Origin: Marthasterias glacialis
Lineage: Eukaryota > Echinodermata > Asteroidea > Forcipulatida > Asteriidae
DNA: 64,000 nucleotides
Direction of reading: 5' to 3'
Assembly (NCBI GenBank): GCA_911728455.2
Contig: OU452226.1
Coordinates: 15,703,938-15,767,937, forward strand
Both the position numbers and the translations under genes were made by a program. The notes under the pieces are model-generated. The model did no database searches and was not told the origin of the DNA. It was given only the letters and a program-made list of their open reading frames with translations. Positions 9,401-19,732 of the stretch are shown here, piece after piece; position 1 is the first letter of the stretch, and the number at the start of each line of letters is the position of its first letter.

Positions 9401-12297
9401 CCATGAAAGTCCGTCCAAGCTTCTGCACGGGTTTTGTCTGAAGGTAGACGCCCCCTAGAGCCGCGTCGGCTTCGCGTATGGTCACCTGGTACCCGCGCTC
9501 AGATAACTCCAAAGCCGCAGACAAGCCGGCCAGACCACCCCCTGAAGAATTGTAGACGAACACAATGGTGTACAGTTTTACAAATGATGAAAATTAACAC
9601 CAGTCTAAAACCATCGCTTCGTTGCAATAGTTACGTATAGTCCTGTAATTTGTTCATGGGTTACGGTAGAGTAAAATAATTATTGTACTTTGTCACTGCC
9701 ATTTTCATTGTCGTGGTTGTCGTCGTGTGGCTGTGTTTATCTACTTCAGCCTATTATCTCACCAACAAACGATGAATGATAGTTCTACACAATTCCATGG
9801 TTTGTAGGACTCAAGTTTCCTTATTAAATCGATCAGAGCATACTTACCGAAACGTCAAGTTGTTGGTTCTTTTCAGAACCACAGTTCTGAGAGAGATTTT
9901 TTTCAAGATTGTACAATGATGTTACCCGCAATTGCAAACCAATACCAGACTGTATCCACCGTGCAAAGTTTCGAATTCTAATTGCCTCAAGTTGACCGCC
10001 CCATTACTAATGATCAAACTTTACCTTTAAAGCGGTCACAAGAAACAAAACAACGTCTTCATCCTCTTTTATTTTAAAATAATTTGCGAGCCGTTTATAT
10101 GTACTCACCAACAATTAGAACTTTCTTGACTACACCTTCCCCAAGCCGCTCTCGATCATCCGGATTAGCCGGTGGGATTATCCTTGGAGATTTAGGGATT
10201 CCAACCAACAAGGTTGCAATAATCCCGACTATTGAAGACACATGATACAAAAACAACAACAGTTTTATTAAGTTTGTTTTGAGAACTCCCCTTACAATTC
10301 GGGGCAAACTTATAGACAGAACGAAAAATACACAACTTGTATTTATTTGTGTTTTTTTACCCTACACCGATGTGTGTTTAAGCACTGTATACTCAGTAGT
10401 TTCCCCGCGTTCTGTGAAAAGTTTCACAGGAATTTGTTTTGTATAAAAAACTATGACAAGACAACAAGATTATACTTCGGTAGATAGGGGAAATATGTGC
10501 CTTTGATGATACAAGCATGGATTTTGACACACAGTCAGAGTTTGTCATGAGAATGGTATTTGGCTTCAGGGCCATCGCAGATTTGAATTTTAGAAAAATC
10601 GTTAAATGTAGAATGACAAGCAATTTCCAACATTTTCAAAATGGCTGCCGTTGCTTGTGATTCTACCTACACTTTTTTTCCAAGGACAAAAATGCATTGG
10701 CCCTATGGCCAAATATCTTTCTCATGACATGGCTGTGGGTCAAATTCCTTGCGTGTATCCTCAACAGCACAATCCCACCATCTTGTACCTGCTGTGCTGA
10801 TAAATTTAGTTTAAGATGCATACAAAAATATCGTCACGGTATCTCTAATGTCGCTGTACTGGACATTTTCTGTTTTTTTCGTTGCATGTTGGCTATTTTA
10901 AACCAGCTCATCGGTACACCAATAGCTTTATGCCGATCTTATGTCAAAGTGAAAAAGATATACTTCAACAACATGTAAAAAAACTGGACACTTCGAAAAG
11001 GTTGTTTAATATATTTCATTCTGATTGCAAAACGAGCTAGATACCGCGATAACAGGGGAACCCGTCCAGCCCTTTACAAATAATTAAGCCCTGGCGGACA
11101 GTAGTTTCATCAATTTGTATTATTCACCACATTTGAAGGTCATTTCAAATGCCACTTTTTTTTGGCGGTGTATTTCAGCTCTGAAAGTTAAACATTAACG
11201 CTAATGTCAAACAGGAGATGTTCTGCAAAGATGAACAGCTGTTTCATGTCTGGATATTGCATCTCCGCCTTCATTGATATGTGTCAATTGTAGCCGACTA
11301 AAATATGAGCGTGAATTATAAATCAAATTCAACGCTTCTCAAGGTTTTGTTAATTTAGTTGTTTCTTGTGGTGTGTGGGACGAGTTGAAAAGCTTGTTTT
11401 TATTTTTTCAAATTGTTTTGCTTAAACAAGGTTTGAGTAGAGGATACGGATTTAAAACTTCCTGTTTTTTATTTTAGAAAATATCAAAAGATTATAAACT
11501 TAGTTTTCCTCCAAGTTGTTCTTTTTTATTTCCGATTTTTGTTTCAATTTTAGTGGTTCTACCCCACCTCATCTTAATTTTGGAACAAAAAAAACCCCGA
11601 AATCCTAAACTCTCTTTGTTGTTTATAATTATGCAATTCCCTTTATGTGGAAGTTTTGTTTTGATTGTTGTTCGTTCGTCTTGTTTTTTTACTGCGGGCA
11701 AAAAACCACTCACTCATTACAGGATATCTGTTCAAACAGAACCTTCTGGAGAAAACCTATTTGTTTAGACTGTCAAAGACAACTCTAATTAATCGGTTCA
11801 CTGCTTTTTGACTCGGAAAAAAAAGATTTTCTTGACTTACTAGGAAAAAGCTGCCGGTGTGACGCATAGCAAGGATCACTATTGCTACATATTCAATGTG
11901 CTAATTCCTTCGACTTTGTAAAGATGACTCATAAACCATTTTTGAACTTACATGAAAAAACAAACCTGTAAAAGTTCAGGCACAATCGGTCTTCAAAATC
12001 ATTTAAAAAAAGGTCGTGAGAACTCCCTTACTATATTTTCACTGTTTTTTAAACATCGAGTTTGGACTTTCCAGATCAAAACTTATTGTTTTCTCATTTC
12101 TCAAAAGCTATAGCATTTCAGGCATAAATATTTTTTCAATGACCATCTTTATACCCTGTAAGGTATGTGCAAATCTGTGAACATTTATGTTTGTCAATCT
12201 TGCCAATGTTGTACAAACCCTTTAAAAAAAACTAACGTAAAAAAAAAACCTCTTAGAACTTACCAAGGGCAATGCAGATAATCACCATGTACTTCAT
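4632..12297 (-). CDS. CrtU/phytoene-desaturase-like FAD-dependent oxidoreductase, membrane-anchored, 8 exons
   Basis: Coding exons (minus strand, 5' to 3'): 12264-12297, 10109-10228, 9383-9541, 8769-8921, 8126-8248, 6925-7073, 6139-6224, 4632-5424. All junctions are GT-AG, the frames join without a break, and the total is 1617 nt, giving 538 residues plus TAA. Residues 3-22 form a hydrophobic segment followed by basic and proline residues, read as a signal anchor. Residues 48-76 form the dinucleotide fold: VLIV, then G-x-G-x-x-G at 52-57, then an acidic residue (E75) at the end of strand 2. Residues 482-511 carry the C-terminal FAD motif of this family (AGNWLHTDYP, then ER and STGREAAN). The middle matches my memory of bacterial CrtU-like oxidoreductases (WFHNFHN near 106-112; YDIVLEPG; SAAEM). 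Family members desaturate or isomerise polyenes such as carotenoids using FAD. The animal substrate is unknown, so a generic amine-oxidase-fold enzyme remains possible. The gene looks intact. Confidence 0.85.
5526..5720 (+). mobile_element. tRNA-derived SINE (in intron 7)
   Basis: A pol III B box (GGTTCGAATCCC at 5579) lies about 45 bases after an A-box-like TGGTAAGTGGTT. The flanking bases cannot fold as an intact tRNA. A nontRNA body follows (GTTTTCCTCCCACAACT). It sits in the intron between the last two coding exons, on the opposite strand to the gene. Confidence 0.55.
6139..6224 (-). CDS. Exon 7 of the FAD oxidoreductase gene (residues 247-274)
   Basis: 86 nt, in phase 0 and out phase 2. 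The acceptor has a good pyrimidine tract (TTTCCCCCAG) and the donor is AG|GTGAGT. It codes for ADYRDVAKMNQAAAIMTPWA, then DRLKSLGV. It is short and easy for gene finders to miss. Confidence 0.85.
6389..6450 (+). repeat. (AATC)n microsatellite
   Basis: About 15 units with one interruption near the 3' end, in the intron between exons 6 and 7. It creates a spurious Ser-Ile-Asn-Gln repeat frame. Confidence 0.95.
6925..7073 (-). CDS. Exon 6 of the FAD oxidoreductase gene (residues 197-246)
   Basis: 149 nt, in phase 1 and out phase 0. It codes for DEYMDMFDIHRGFYDIVLEP, then SAAEMFQFSHMFYVSNPQ. The acceptor follows CCGCGATACAG and the donor is CAG|GTAAAA. The open frame runs on past both ends, but only this interval is bounded by matching splice sites. 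Confidence 0.85.
7547..7690 (+). repeat. Dispersed repeat with CTGCGTGCACA core, plus copy
   Basis: Same family as 4240-4385 (minus) and 31718-31861 (plus). It lies directly upstream of a LINE tail, inside the intron between exons 5 and 6. Confidence 0.65.
7697..7925 (+). mobile_element. 5'-truncated LINE tail (C-terminus of the reverse transcriptase ORF)
   Basis: The frame from 7703 reads KWRLAGHTARRTDNRW, the signature tail segment of many animal LINE polyproteins (K-W-x-x-A-G-H-x-x-R-x-x-D-N-R-W). Degraded sequence of the same ORF end follows. The 5' part is missing. It lies antisense in an intron of the FAD oxidoreductase gene. I cannot assign a clade from so little. Confidence 0.7.
8126..8248 (-). 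CDS. Exon 5 of the FAD oxidoreductase gene (residues 156-196)
   Basis: 123 nt in phase 1/1. The acceptor follows TTTACATTTAAG and the donor is G|GTGAGG. It codes for LIYRSPNLNILEILLW and then an aromatic-rich helix ending WDAITF. The phase fits both neighbours. Confidence 0.85.
8681..8722. repeat. 21-bp unit duplicated in tandem
   Basis: Two identical 21-bp copies (TTCAATATTGCACGG...) lie about 45 bases past the exon 4 donor, in intron 4. It is a recent local slip with no visible function. Confidence 0.9.
8769..8921 (-). CDS. Exon 4 of the FAD oxidoreductase gene (residues 105-155)
   Basis: 153 nt in phase 1/1. The acceptor follows ACAAAACAG and the donor is GCAG|GTAGGC. It codes for AWFHNFHNAREILRRLG, a stretch I associate with CrtU-like oxidoreductases, and ends in SHGIFPLNLAG. 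Confidence 0.9.
9383..9541 (-). CDS. Exon 3 of the FAD oxidoreductase gene (residues 52-104)
   Basis: 159 nt in phase 1/1. It codes for the rest of GGGLAGL, the first helix (SAALELSERG), strand 2 ending in the acidic residue that contacts the FAD ribose (TIREA), and a GG pair typical of the amine-oxidase/desaturase fold. The donor G|GTAGTA is moderate. Confidence 0.9.
9838..9900 (+). mobile_element. Foldback-family fragment with a histone-type hairpin
   Basis: It shares GATCAGAGCATAC, CGAAACGTC and AGTTG with the right arm of the 22.1-22.3 kb foldback. At 9865-9880 it carries GGTTCTTTTCAGAACC, an exact histone-type stem-loop, followed by the purine-rich GAGAGAGA. It lies in intron 2. Confidence 0.6.
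10109..10228 (-). CDS. Exon 2 of the FAD oxidoreductase gene (residues 12-51)
   Basis: The acceptor is at 10229-10230 (minus-strand CAATAG) and the donor is G|GTGAGT. It is 120 nt in phase 1/1. It completes the anchor (to about residue 22), adds a Pro/Arg/Asp linker, and ends in KKVLIV, the first strand of the nucleotide-binding fold. The split codon gives G52 of the GxGxxG motif. Confidence 0.85.
11951..12232. repeat. Dispersed palindromic-repeat family (TTTATACCxTGTAAG family), copy 1
   Basis: It shares the ordered blocks AAACCTGTxAAAG, CATTTCAGGCA, CATCTTTATACC and GTGCAAATCTGTGAAC with copies near 20.3 and 36.5 kb, and more loosely with 15.6 and 19.7 kb. It is in intron 1. It resembles an abundant sea-star interspersed repeat as I remember it. 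Confidence 0.6.
12264..12297 (-). CDS. Exon 1 of the FAD oxidoreductase gene (residues 1-11)
   Basis: It starts at the ATG at 12297 and ends at a strong donor (G|GTAAG). It codes for MKYMVIICIAL and leaves one base for the next codon. Joined to exon 2 it gives one continuous hydrophobic segment, which is the main reason for choosing this start. About 200 bases upstream probably hold the 5' UTR, but no promoter motif is evident. Confidence 0.65.
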
Positions 12298-12589
12298 ATT
12301 ATAGTGTGAGTTCTGAGACACCGTAGTCTCAAGCCAGTCTCGATTGCTGAGATTGCAGTATCAGTACCCAGTGGTCTTCTTTGCAGCACCTGCCAATGCC
12401 GAAAGTGTTGCCTTGGTGACTGAAGTCAAGGTCAAGCAGGCCAGCCACGGTGTTTACGTCTCCAGCGTAAACTAAGCCCGTTCCCATTCACGTTCTCGTT
12501 GGCGTAAGCCCTAGTGCACACGAGGTCTACAAACACAAAGCAGTCAAGCTGAGAATGACTACAATTATATCCAAATGAAGTGTAAAGCA

Positions 12590-12754
12590 GGGGCCAATTC
12601 AGAGCTGATTAAGCCCGCAAATTAGCTAAGCACAGCAAAATTGCTATTACCAGCCAAAATATCATGTCACATGTACCAAATGTAACTGGTATCCTGCTTA
12701 TTTTTGCTTTAATTAACAGAACAATGTTTAACGCAGCTCTATGAAATTGGGCCC
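12590..12754. mobile_element. MITE, GGGCCCAATTTCAT family
   Basis: It begins GGGGCCAATTCAGAGCTG and ends AGCTCTATGAAATTGGGCCC, imperfect inverted ends. The interior (GCTAAGCACA, ACCAGCCAAAAT, CATGTACC, ACTGGTATCCTGCTTATTTT) matches the 21.4, 37.3, 37.4 and 54.6 kb copies. Confidence 0.75.
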
Positions 12755-15593
12755 AAGAAACCGACAGAGAAAGTGACTGTGCAAGTTTAGTCGGCTATGT
12801 AGCTTGGGGGACCTTGGGGTCGCACGACCACTGTACATGTGGGCTACATGTACTTGAATGGGTTCCAACATTTGAAAACACCCAAGGTTTTCGGACCATA
12901 AATTATGTAACTTCACTATGTTTTTGTCGAACTGGACGAAATTTATCATCCGAGCATATTATGCGAACTTCAGCTCATACCCAAAGTATCCATCCCAGCA
13001 TCGCTCGTTTATAACACGAACAGTATACTGTGAGAGGTATATAGTCTGTTATGCGTTGACAGTGATTGTGATCACTGATGGTGATGGACTTTCCGATAAC
13101 GCTGATGGGTTTTACGCTGTGCAGAAGGACTCATTATGATCAAAAGCTTGAAGATGTACTTACAGATGTAATGAGTGTGTCTGAACTTTGTGCTGTGACT
13201 ATATGGTTTCATATCAAATATCCTGGCAAGTTGGACAAACGGGAGGGAAAATACGCAGGCTTCAGACAACATTCAATACATTCTACATTCCAAGTATGAA
13301 ATGTACAGCACCTAATATCATGCCACTAGACCCAGAGCTACCATGAAGGAATGCCATTATATTATGAATTGTCATTGGTGTTTAGTTTGACCATGGTTTG
13401 ACACTCTATGACTGGTAATCAAGCGAGTGATACCGGATACATAATGCAACAGTTATTTCCACAACACTAACCACAGTGGCCAAGGCGGGACAACCATGGT
13501 AAAGGTTTTCAACTGCATGGCTACAGAAAATTAACTATAAGTATTTTGAAAATAAATTCCTCTTACAATTTTGTTTTTCTTCCAAAAGATGGGCCTATTG
13601 ACTCGGACAAAAATCACCGATCTCAAGTTGGTGTTATTTTGTGAATAATGTGTATAAAGTTTACTCGGTAAACAAATATTTGCGTCTGAATAATTATGTA
13701 ATTCGCCATTGCCAGAAACAGAAATCAGTGGACAATATATCATAGAATGTCAAAGGTTCAATTGTAATCGTTTTTCCCGGGGGGGGGGGGCTTATTTGCA
13801 GAGTGAGCGTTTTCCAGTATGCAGCTGAATTGACTGTGTGTAGATTTACTCAGCTGAGGTGATACTAAATGATATTTTATTGAAGGAGGAAGTCACGTGA
13901 TGGGTTCTGCTGCCATCAGCAGGCGATTGGGGGAGTTTAAACGGCTTTTGTTGAAACGTTTACATTAGGCACTGCCGGTTTTTTGGGTAATCCATATTTA
14001 TTGGGTATAACCGGTACAATGGATTGTGTATAGTTCAATAGACACTGGCATACAGAACGTACAATACCAACATGCTACAGAGATGTCGAGGTTTCGTAAA
14101 ATGAAGGATGACTGTAATTAGGGGAAACGGGGCCTCAATTCAAAATGTGTAGACCTGATAGTTGTATCCACTGATAGAGACTTCCTCGACTGAATAAAAC
14201 GCACAGATCTAATTGTGTCACATCTGTTGAAGTGTTTGGTGGCTTGTTCGAGAAAAAAAAAAGAAGAGCTGGCCTCTGCTCCCATGTTCATAAACATATA
14301 CGTGAAACTTTAGGTATTTATGTTACCGTGCCAATTTAAGAGACAAGGATTTGGTCTCGAGGTTGACGGCCGTTTCAAAACGATAGTTCTCAGGGTCCAA
14401 CCGATACCAGCCTTAACTTTGCACCGGGTTTACTCCTGGGTCTAGAATTGCAAAGTCCAAGTGTATTTTGGGGGTTTGTTTAAAATCCCGTAAGCACCTA
14501 TGCGTCTACCATGTCAGTAAAGGGAAGGTCAATCATTTTTGTCTGGGAGAGTGAACTAATTCCCACCCTCAGCTTCTCAATAAACACGCACCAGAACCAA
14601 CTTGTGAAAGTTCCATCGAATTCGGTAAAAACAACGATTTTTTCTTCTTCTTTTCTCTTACGTTCACATTATTAAGAGAAAGAGAAAGGACATTGTCTTG
14701 CTTACAATGCTATTTCGTCTTGGATGTAGGCCTACTCTAGGCTTGTATAACTTCAGTGAGCTTTCAGATTGAATTGTATAATTCCCCCCCCCCCCCCCCG
14801 TAACCTCCATTCCCATAATCATATAATTACCACTATCGTACTTTGTCTTTAGAATACAACAATCATATTGACCCGGTCTTCGAGCTTCTTCGCAGACGGG
14901 CTGTGGGTACAAATAATATCTCAAAGACGTGACACCACGGTGTCATAATCCCAGAATACAGACTGACACGTGCTTACTTACCTTCGAGTCCCCTTTATAT
15001 ACGGCTCCTGTTGCAAGAAGCAAAGATGGACGCCGCACCCTTGCCTGTCAAGAGACGAACCTTGTAGAAGCGTCCATGTACAGCTCACAGCACGTGGTGT
15101 TCACACACACAGGCTGAGTTGACTAGTTGTTGCACTGTCCCTGTACCGTTAATTTATAATATCCATTCTCTATGAATAATGTCGTTGTGCACACACGGTG
15201 GCTGTATGCCCTTGCTCCCGCTTGCTGTTGACGAAGAACCATGCGGTTGGGGGTTCTATTTAGTTTACAGTGTCGTGCTTTGTGTCCTACGTGTCCTCGA
15301 TGTTTACCATCACGAGGTCAACGACACGTAAGGTACAGACTCCGGGCCTTGGTACTTATAATATCATTAAAAAATGGTACTTAAAGGACAATTATTGCGT
15401 GAAGGTTATGAGTTAAGGTAAAATATTATATAACTATTGCTGACTCGCTAAGATTGAGTGCTGTTTTGACGGCTTTGCAAATTGTAAAAAAATGTTCGAC
15501 GTAAAAATGTTCGACGTTTTTTCGTTCGGTAGAGTACGTGTCATCTCAAAAATGCATTTTTTCCACCACAGTTGTGCATGTGCCTTTAATGCT
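12755..15593. other. Spacer between the divergent genes, no gene seen
   Basis: Unique-looking sequence with homopolymer runs: G at 13780-13790 and C at 14784-14800. Open frames are under 90 codons and lack motifs. Part of it may be the upstream region of the FAD oxidoreductase gene, but no TATA box or other promoter element is convincing. Confidence 0.4.
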
Positions 15594-15955
15594 TAAAGCC
15601 CCAGCTCTACATTGGTAAGACGAAAAACATAACTGTTCGCAGATTTACATGTACCTTACATGGTATAAAGATAATGGCGGTAGAAAACTTTCCCTGAAAT
15701 ATTTCTGCCTGAAGTGTTATCGTTTTTAAATAATAAATGAAATAAGATCCAAAATTAGTTTTCGTCTCAGTGAGACGAAGACCCTGCCTATAGGAATGCG
15801 TATACCAAAAATGCTGAATGCATTTTTACCGTTTTCTCGCAAATGAAACAACGATATGAGCTGGTTTTTGCACAGGTTGGTTTTTATAACAAATATCTTG
15901 ATTTGTGCAAAGAATGGAAGCAATTACAGTCAGTTTACCAATGTTGAGATGCTCC
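15594..15955. repeat. AAAGCCCCAGC/TTGGTA repeat family, copy 2
   Basis: It starts AAAGCCCCAGC, then TATTGGTA-like, and ends near ACCAATGTTGAG. The interior shares TGCATTTT, TCTCGCAAATGAAAC and the TTTATACC block (reverse orientation) with 19733-20072. It is probably a nonautonomous palindromic transposon. Confidence 0.55.
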
Positions 15956-17521
15956 TTCAATATAGATGATGAAAAAAGCTTGCATGCAGATTCTATATCC
16001 AATGAGTTCTTTCCGCCATGGTAAAATCAACGCGTTAAGAGTTCAGGACGCCCTCTACGCGCAGTGCTAGCCAAGCCGATTTTTAATGTCATTCCAAAAT
16101 AGAATAATAATTATTTGCACACACTACATCCAGGGAGCAAGGATATTCACGCACCGGGTATTTCGGGTCAATACGAGGCATGGTCTTCGGCAAATAAAAA
16201 AATAATGAAGGACTGTGGCTTTATTGCGTTAATAATGTTTAAAATTATGTTCCACCTGCCACCATCAGCAAGAGCCATCGAAGGTGGGCAATACAGCTGG
16301 GACTTGTGCAAAACTGCTTCAAGTAATTAGATGTTTTATGCAGTTGATTTGAAGGCAAGCATACTAAACTCAGCGAGCGTAACAAGCATTTTCAAGCATG
16401 TCGCTTGTAATCCATTGTTTATAGCTTACACGAGCCAAAACAGCTTTTTAATACTTTTTTATACTCTGTAGTTATTGTTATTATAATTATTTTATTTGTT
16501 AAAAACCTTCTAGGTCAATTGACACTAATTTCACCAAAAAAAAACACCAAATCGTCGGTTTGTTTTATTCTCGATTATCTAAATTGAAAGCTTGAGTGAA
16601 ACTAAAAAAACCCACTAAAAATGTGGACAAAGAAATATAACTTGGGTATACATATTTCATTATTACCCCGCCATCAACGGCGAATAACTACCCCTTGGCT
16701 TTAATGTTTTTTTCTTTTCTTTTTTCCCCGATTGAATTCGTATATAACTCTTCAAACGAAATCGCAGAAGACTTCGTTTCTTTCTGAGCTTTTAGTAGTT
16801 AATCTTTTTTATTACTGATTTTATTTGAAAGTTCCTTTGAAACCTTTTTTTTGTAATTCCTCCTTATTTTTTTAAAGTGCAATAAACTCCGACGGCGCCG
16901 AACAATATTTACATGTGTGTGTGGGTTTATTTTCCGGTAAAGTGAATTTTACTAATCATATTTGACTATTTCAATGAAGCGTACATTTTGCCTTGTCAAT
17001 AAACTGCAAACTTGTTTTTTTTTTAGGGCTAAGGGTATACATACAAAGAAAGAATGGGGACGAGGTTAGAGGGGGCATTGGAAACCATAGCAGCCAGGAT
17101 GCGTGAACGTTCAAATCAGCCGCAATGGACCAAGGAAAAACACAGCCTGTACATGCGCAACAATACTGTATGCAAACACGTACCTGGGAAATGAGCGTAG
17201 AGAGTAGATCCATGTATGCAAACTCATTCATTATGAACAGCAAGCTTGCCACAATGTCCGTCTATACAAATCAGTTGTAATGTACATGGGGTACTCTAAT
17301 CGATATGCCGGTGTCGATCGGGATGTTCCCGCGCTAAAACGCGTTTTAATCATTTACACGAGGTCGTACGAGATCTTCCTGACCATGGTAGTGGATGAGT
17401 ATGGTGACCGTGCCTCACGAATGAATATTATAATGTCTAAGTGGTCGGTGTGTGTTCAGCATCAACAGTTTACCAGCAGTTGCGAGATTTTGTAGATCAA
17501 GCGATGTCACTCTGTGGGATG
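15956..17521. other. Intergenic, no identifiable feature
   Basis: AT-rich, with T runs and no coding or RNA motif that I recognise. The open frames at 16971-17252 (minus) and 17280-17495 (plus) are under 95 codons and unremarkable. Confidence 0.35.
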
Positions 17522-17580
17522 GTTGTACCCCGGACTCTCTCTCTCTCTTTCCCCCTCCGTCACTCTCTGTCACTCTCTGA
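17522..17580 (+). repeat. CT-rich pyrimidine tract upstream of the intronless gene
   Basis: CTCTCTCTCTCTTTCCCCC and then CACTCTCTGT repeated, about 400 bp before the start codon at 17981. Such tracts often sit in GAGA-type promoters, but a promoter role here is only an inference. Confidence 0.5.
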
Positions 17581-17980
17581 TGAAAGGGTGAATCAGGGGT
17601 AATGTATGTTAATCACAGAGTGAAGTGTCGACTGCGTGAGGAGCTGGATAGCACGGGCAGTCTTGAAGTGCCGGGGGAGACGGGTAATCTGTGAGGAGCG
17701 AGGGAGACAGGAGAAAAGGATCGGAGATGACGGTGCGTTGATACCGAGAAGTCTGTGAGATGTGATACACCGATAAGCAGTGTGGCCATTCATGGAAAAC
17801 CGAGCTACGTGTGTTGATAGTCACAGTCATAATGGACGCCATGCGAAGAGCGTGGGGGATGATGGACACCGCATCATGCGGTACACATTGGGCCTTTTAC
17901 TCATGTAGCAACTATCTCATTATGTGATTCCTGCACTTTAATGGACTGAGCGATTATATCCAGATACTGCTCGCATAGTT

Positions 17981-19408
17981 ATGTCACTTAAAACCAATAC
18001 AGCTCAGCAGAGTCACCGCCAGCTGAGAGGTTCATCACCCGGTGTAGCCACCACACTCGTCTCCCGTGGCCCAGCAGTCGAAGCAGCTGCCATGAAAACC
18101 GCTTGCTTTACGAAACAACCTGTAAACAAGGAGGACGTAGTCCTCGAGAAAGCAGGCGTGTGTGATCGCAAACTGGCTCTGAAATTGGACCGTATTGACC
18201 GAGAATCCAAAGCTCATATGAAGATGAGGGAGAGGGAAGAGAAAGCGATGCGGCAGATGTGCAAGGACATTCGTAAGCACCGGGTGTTTGACGATTCGGC
18301 TGTGGGGAGGAAGGGAGACGGTGCCGGTGGGGGCAACCGGCTCCTACCGCCAATCACCACGCCGGAGAGCAGCCCCAGGAACATCCGTCGAGTCCGAAGT
18401 ACACCGAACTCGCCAACCGGTAAGAGAAAAACTTGTTTCAGTGCAACTCCCGCACGCACCTCTACGTCAAGCAGCGATAACCTTGCTATACCTGACTCTG
18501 ATCAAGACAAATCGGGACTACGAGTGATGTCGGCCGGGCCCGGACTTAGTCCGGCCGTTCTACACCGCCGATCACGGTCGATATCAAACTTGCCTGGTCC
18601 TGCTGGGATCTCGCCGGGCAGCCACGGCAACCCAGCCATAACCTTCTACGCTTGTAAGGATGACAGGAGACAACATTCCAACCCGGATGTAAGTCGCTTT
18701 TCGGTCCCAACCCCACCGCCTTCGTCGTGCTCTACCCCGACCAAGCAGCGACCGTGGGAGAGGGGACTTACCCCAGCCAGACGCGCTCGCTCTCCGGGGG
18801 AACTCGTCAAAGCGCAGGGAGTGAGTTACCTAACTGCTTCACAAAGTGGTCTGAGACCCTCCAAATCCGAGGGAAACTTAACAGGTACGGGAATTGAGAA
18901 ATGCTCAGAGGATCCAAGGTTCCAGAAGCTGGCTTCGTGTTTGGTTCCGAACGAGCGTGGAAAGTGTACCCTCTCAGAAGAGAATCTCGAGAGCCAAGAC
19001 TCCGCTGGATCATCCTCCCTGGATTCTCTTAACCAGGAGATGGTAGCCATTAGGATCACTAGCAGCACACCCACCCTCCCTTCCCGGGAACCAAAACCCT
19101 CTAACCACCCCTTACCGGGACACCTCAAGGAACCTCATGGGGACTCCTTACCACCGCTAAAAGCTCACAACCCCCGTGCCTCATCGCCTCGGATCCTCAT
19201 AAACTCCACGGATGTCCCGAACGCGGGAGGGCAGGGGGCGGGAGTCATCTCTGAAGAGACGATCGACTTGAACCTGGATTTAGCAGGCGGTGGTGCCGCA
19301 CCCGGTAGGGGTGCCGTCATTCAAGACTCTGGGAGGCTGAAGCCAGGAGATACAAGTAGGGTTATGTCACCACCATTTTATAACAAGCATTCTCTCCCTG
19401 ACTGGTGA
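17981..19408 (+). CDS. Intronless 475-residue basic, disordered protein of unknown function
   Basis: An open frame of 475 codons, the longest here, runs from the ATG at 17981 (in-frame TAA at 17939) to TGA. Residues 52-103 are highly charged and likely helical (RKLALKLDRIDRESKAHMKM, then REREEKAMRQM). The rest is Ser/Pro/Arg-rich with SP/TP sites in basic context: RRVRSTPNSP near 136-145, HRRSRSISNLP and RARSPGEL. A DLNLDLAGGG segment precedes the tail ...SLPDW. No signal peptide, membrane segment or zinc-binding pattern is seen. GC content is clearly above the flanks. AATAAA lies 19 bases after the stop. I do not recognise a family. It may be a phosphorylated cytoplasmic or cytoskeletal scaffold. 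It could instead be a retrocopy or one large exon of a longer gene. Confidence 0.75.
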   Translation: MSLKTNTAQQSHRQLRGSSPGVATTLVSRGPAVEAAAMKTACFTKQPVNKEDVVLEKAGVCDRKLALKLDRIDRESKAHMKMREREEKAMRQMCKDIRKHRVFDDSAVGRKGDGAGGGNRLLPPITTPESSPRNIRRVRSTPNSPTGKRKTCFSATPARTSTSSSDNLAIPDSDQDKSGLRVMSAGPGLSPAVLHRRSRSISNLPGPAGISPGSHGNPAITFYACKDDRRQHSNPDVSRFSVPTPPPSSCSTPTKQRPWERGLTPARRARSPGELVKAQGVSYLTASQSGLRPSKSEGNLTGTGIEKCSEDPRFQKLASCLVPNERGKCTLSEENLESQDSAGSSSLDSLNQEMVAIRITSSTPTLPSREPKPSNHPLPGHLKEPHGDSLPPLKAHNPRASSPRILINSTDVPNAGGQGAGVISEETIDLNLDLAGGGAAPGRGAVIQDSGRLKPGDTSRVMSPPFYNKHSLPDW

Positions 19409-19426
19409 CCACTCGCATTGAGATAG

Positions 19427-19432
19427 AATAAA
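19427..19432 (+). terminator. Poly(A) signal AATAAA of the intronless gene
   Basis: A canonical hexamer 19 bases after the TGA at 19406-19408, implying a very short 3' UTR. A GT-rich stretch (TGGTCTGGT) begins a few bases downstream. Confidence 0.6.
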
Positions 19433-19732
19433 CATGGTCTGGTACAACCACCAATGAAAGTTATTTTCAAATGATTTTTATTGTGGAAACTTGGTCATCA
19501 GAGTATAGGATGTAATGTTTCTGTGTGAAACTCTAGGAAAACTCGATTACTCGAAGTGGCTAAACGATCAGTGATTCCTAGAAACCCCCTTTTCAACTAT
19601 CACAATTATTAAGTTGAATTAAAGGACGGCGGTTTTTGGTTAACTCCCGTGTCTTACAATTATATGAAAGACAGTGTCGCGTAAATCTAATAATTATGGC
19701 GTATTGTGTGCTGTGAGCGAAGCAACGTTACT

